Assembly: GCA_964478455.1 (NCBI GenBank)
Contig: CAYZJD010000280.1
Span: forward strand, 1-6,455
DNA length: 6,455 nucleotides
Source of the DNA: CAYZJD01 sp964478455
GTDB lineage: Bacteria > Acidobacteriota > Terriglobia > Bryobacterales > Bryobacteraceae
Direction of reading: 5' to 3'
Shown: piece by piece, positions 5,828 through 6,455 of the stretch
How the letters are laid out: each line of letters starts with the position of its first letter
Numbering within the stretch: position 1 is the first letter of the stretch
Notes under the pieces: generated by a model
Database searches by the model: none
The model's input: only the letters and a program-made list of their open reading frames with translations
What the model was told of the DNA's origin: nothing
Program-made: the position numbers and the translations under genes

Positions 5828-5851
5828 TGGTGGAGGCGGCGGGAGTCGAAC
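5828..5851 (-). repeat. tmRNA/tRNA 3'-end fragment, right copy (candidate att core)
   Basis: On the minus strand this block reads GTTCGACTCCC, then GCCGCCTCC and ACCA: T-loop, T-stem 3' half, acceptor 3' strand, discriminator A and CCA. This is the common ending of bacterial ssrA (tmRNA) genes. The 5' half of the T-stem is already imperfect, and no tmRNA body follows upstream. Bases 5852 onward are unrelated to ssrA. Its CCA end lies 9 bases before the hicB start codon. Confidence 0.65.
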
Positions 5852-5870
5852 CGCTGCGCCCCATTGATTC

Positions 5871-5876
5871 ATTGTA
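5871..5876 (-). promoter_or_regulatory. Candidate -10 for hicBA
   Basis: TACAAT on the minus strand (5876-5871) matches five of six -10 bases, in an AT-rich patch (5861-5896) that stands out in this GC-rich window. No good -35 lies at normal spacing. If used, the hicBA mRNA would begin near 5864 and its leader would include the tmRNA-like fragment. Confidence 0.35.
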
Positions 5877-5933
5877 AGTTATTCATTCCACAAAAAGGCA
5901 GAAGCGCCAGAATCGCTCCTTCCGCCGAACTGA

Positions 5934-5954
5934 GGTACACGGCGGGTACACGGG
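5934..5954. repeat. Short tandem direct repeat near the right att-like site
   Basis: GGTACACGG occurs at 5934-5942 and again at 5945-5953, an 11-base period. It lies 83 bases from the tRNA-like core in the non-coding stretch 5852-6026, where an integrase arm-type or excisionase binding site could be. That role is inference from position only. Apart from this repeat and the hicBA -10, I see nothing in 5852-6026. Confidence 0.4.
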
Positions 5955-6026
5955 CCTTAAATTCGGACCTGAAATTCCCGTTTTGTACGCCACGCTTCTG
6001 GAAGCGACTGCTCCGAAGGATGACCC

Positions 6027-6455
6027 ATGCCGATGAAATGCTCCGTCTGTTCTCACGCTCAGCGGGCCGAGATCGACCAGGCCCTCGCCCTCGATCAAGC
6101 CTCCATCCGCGCCATCGCGCGACAATTCGGCGCGACGAAGGACAGCCTGGCGCGACACCGGGCGCACATCCCCGCAGCTCTGCTCAAGGCCAAGGAAGCC
6201 GCCGAGGTTGCCCAAGCCGACTCCCTCCTAGGCGACGTTCAGACAGCCCGGGACCGTGGCGAACGCCTCTACGCCACCGCCGAGGGCATCCTCGAACGCG
6301 CCCTGGCCGCCCAGGACCTCAAGGTGGCGCTCGCGGCCATCCGCAGCGCCATCGACGTGATGGGCGAGGCCCGCGCGTACCTTGAGCTGAAGGGCCGGAT
6401 CACGGGCGAACTGGCCGCAGCCGAGCAGCCCCGGCTGCCGAACGTCACCCTCGTC
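6027..6455 (+). CDS. Phage-type protein with CxxC/HxxH motif and HTH-like N-terminus (3' end off window)
   Basis: I translated 143 open codons from the ATG at 6027 to the right edge; no stop is reached. The N-terminus has C5 and C8 (CSVC) and H44 and H47 (HRAH), a plausible zinc site. Between them lies a predicted helix-turn-helix-like stretch, AEIDQALALDQASIRAIARQFG (14-35). Residues 50-130 are Ala/Glu/Leu-rich and probably a long helix or coiled coil (around AKEAAEVAQA and ERALAAQDLKVALAAI), ending near LKGRITGEL. This layout recalls the small proteins encoded just upstream of phage terminase large subunits, which are small-terminase-like DNA recognition proteins. That assignment is by recollection of pattern, not a proven match. 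AAGGA at 6016-6020 is 6 bases before the ATG; a second Met lies two codons later. Confidence 0.7.
   Translation, partial: MPMKCSVCSHAQRAEIDQALALDQASIRAIARQFGATKDSLARHRAHIPAALLKAKEAAEVAQADSLLGDVQTARDRGERLYATAEGILERALAAQDLKVALAAIRSAIDVMGEARAYLELKGRITGELAAAEQPRLPNVTLV

Larger units (their letters stand above)
5367..5851. mobile_element. Candidate minimal integrative cassette carrying hicBA
   Basis: Two 24-base tRNA/tmRNA 3'-end direct repeats enclose hicBA almost exactly. Only 12 bases separate the left copy from the hicA stop and 9 bases separate the hicB start from the right copy. No integrase lies inside, so it would be non-autonomous or a decayed remnant. Tyrosine integrases commonly use tRNA and ssrA 3' ends as attachment sites; mobility here is inference. 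Confidence 0.45.

Noticed and set aside
5819..5872. An 18-residue N-terminal extension of HicB from the ATG at 5872.
   Set aside because: It would translate the tRNA-like repeat into a polyproline run absent from the family; the start at 5818 gives a normal HicB length.
5883..6215. A 110-codon minus-strand frame.
   Set aside because: It is antisense to the phage-type gene and shows no recognisable features.
5810..6385. A 191-codon plus-strand frame across the right att-like repeat.
   Set aside because: It crosses the non-coding repeat and is out of frame with the better-supported phage-type gene at 6027, ending in Arg/Pro-rich noise.
1..6455. CRISPR arrays, rRNA, IS-element terminal repeats.
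   Set aside because: No regularly spaced repeats, rRNA-like blocks or transposase genes were visible on reading both strands.

Overview
This is a GC-rich bacterial window. Its gene content (Tat-exported aldo/keto reductase, paired DUF362 proteins, small envelope proteins of a kind common in soil bacteria, VapC and HicBA modules) fits Acidobacteriota of the Solibacter/Bryobacter type. That placement is inferred from gene types and not from any marker gene.

Layout. Positions 1-445 (minus strand) carry the start of a four-helix membrane protein that runs off the left edge. A 302-base gap with a structured leader precedes a Tat-type aldo/keto reductase (748-1611, plus). Facing it is a minus-strand block: two tandem paralogous small envelope proteins with a signal peptide, a compact beta domain and a C-terminal membrane anchor (2132-2539, then 1647-2051), preceded upstream by two adjacent DUF362 proteins (3769-4869, then 2750-3760). 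Three of these proteins begin with a twin-arginine motif, so the left two thirds looks like resident chromosome devoted to exported or envelope proteins, some probably redox-related.

From 4868 onward the window becomes accessory DNA. A PIN-domain (VapC-like) toxin without a visible antitoxin starts on a CATG shared with the start codon of the first DUF362 gene. Next comes a compact hicBA toxin-antitoxin pair (5403-5818, minus), tightly bracketed by two 24-base direct repeats (5367-5390 and 5828-5851). Each repeat is the 3' end of a tRNA or tmRNA, from the T-loop to the CCA. To the right lies a short non-coding stretch with an 11-base tandem repeat and then a partial phage-type gene with CxxC and HxxH motifs (6027-6455, plus).

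The most interesting reading is that the hicBA pair is a minimal cassette left by site-specific integration at a tRNA/tmRNA 3' end. A second, phage-related element would have entered the same site later and would extend to the right. The polarity of both repeats predicts an intact ssrA or tRNA-Ser gene on the minus strand beyond the right edge.
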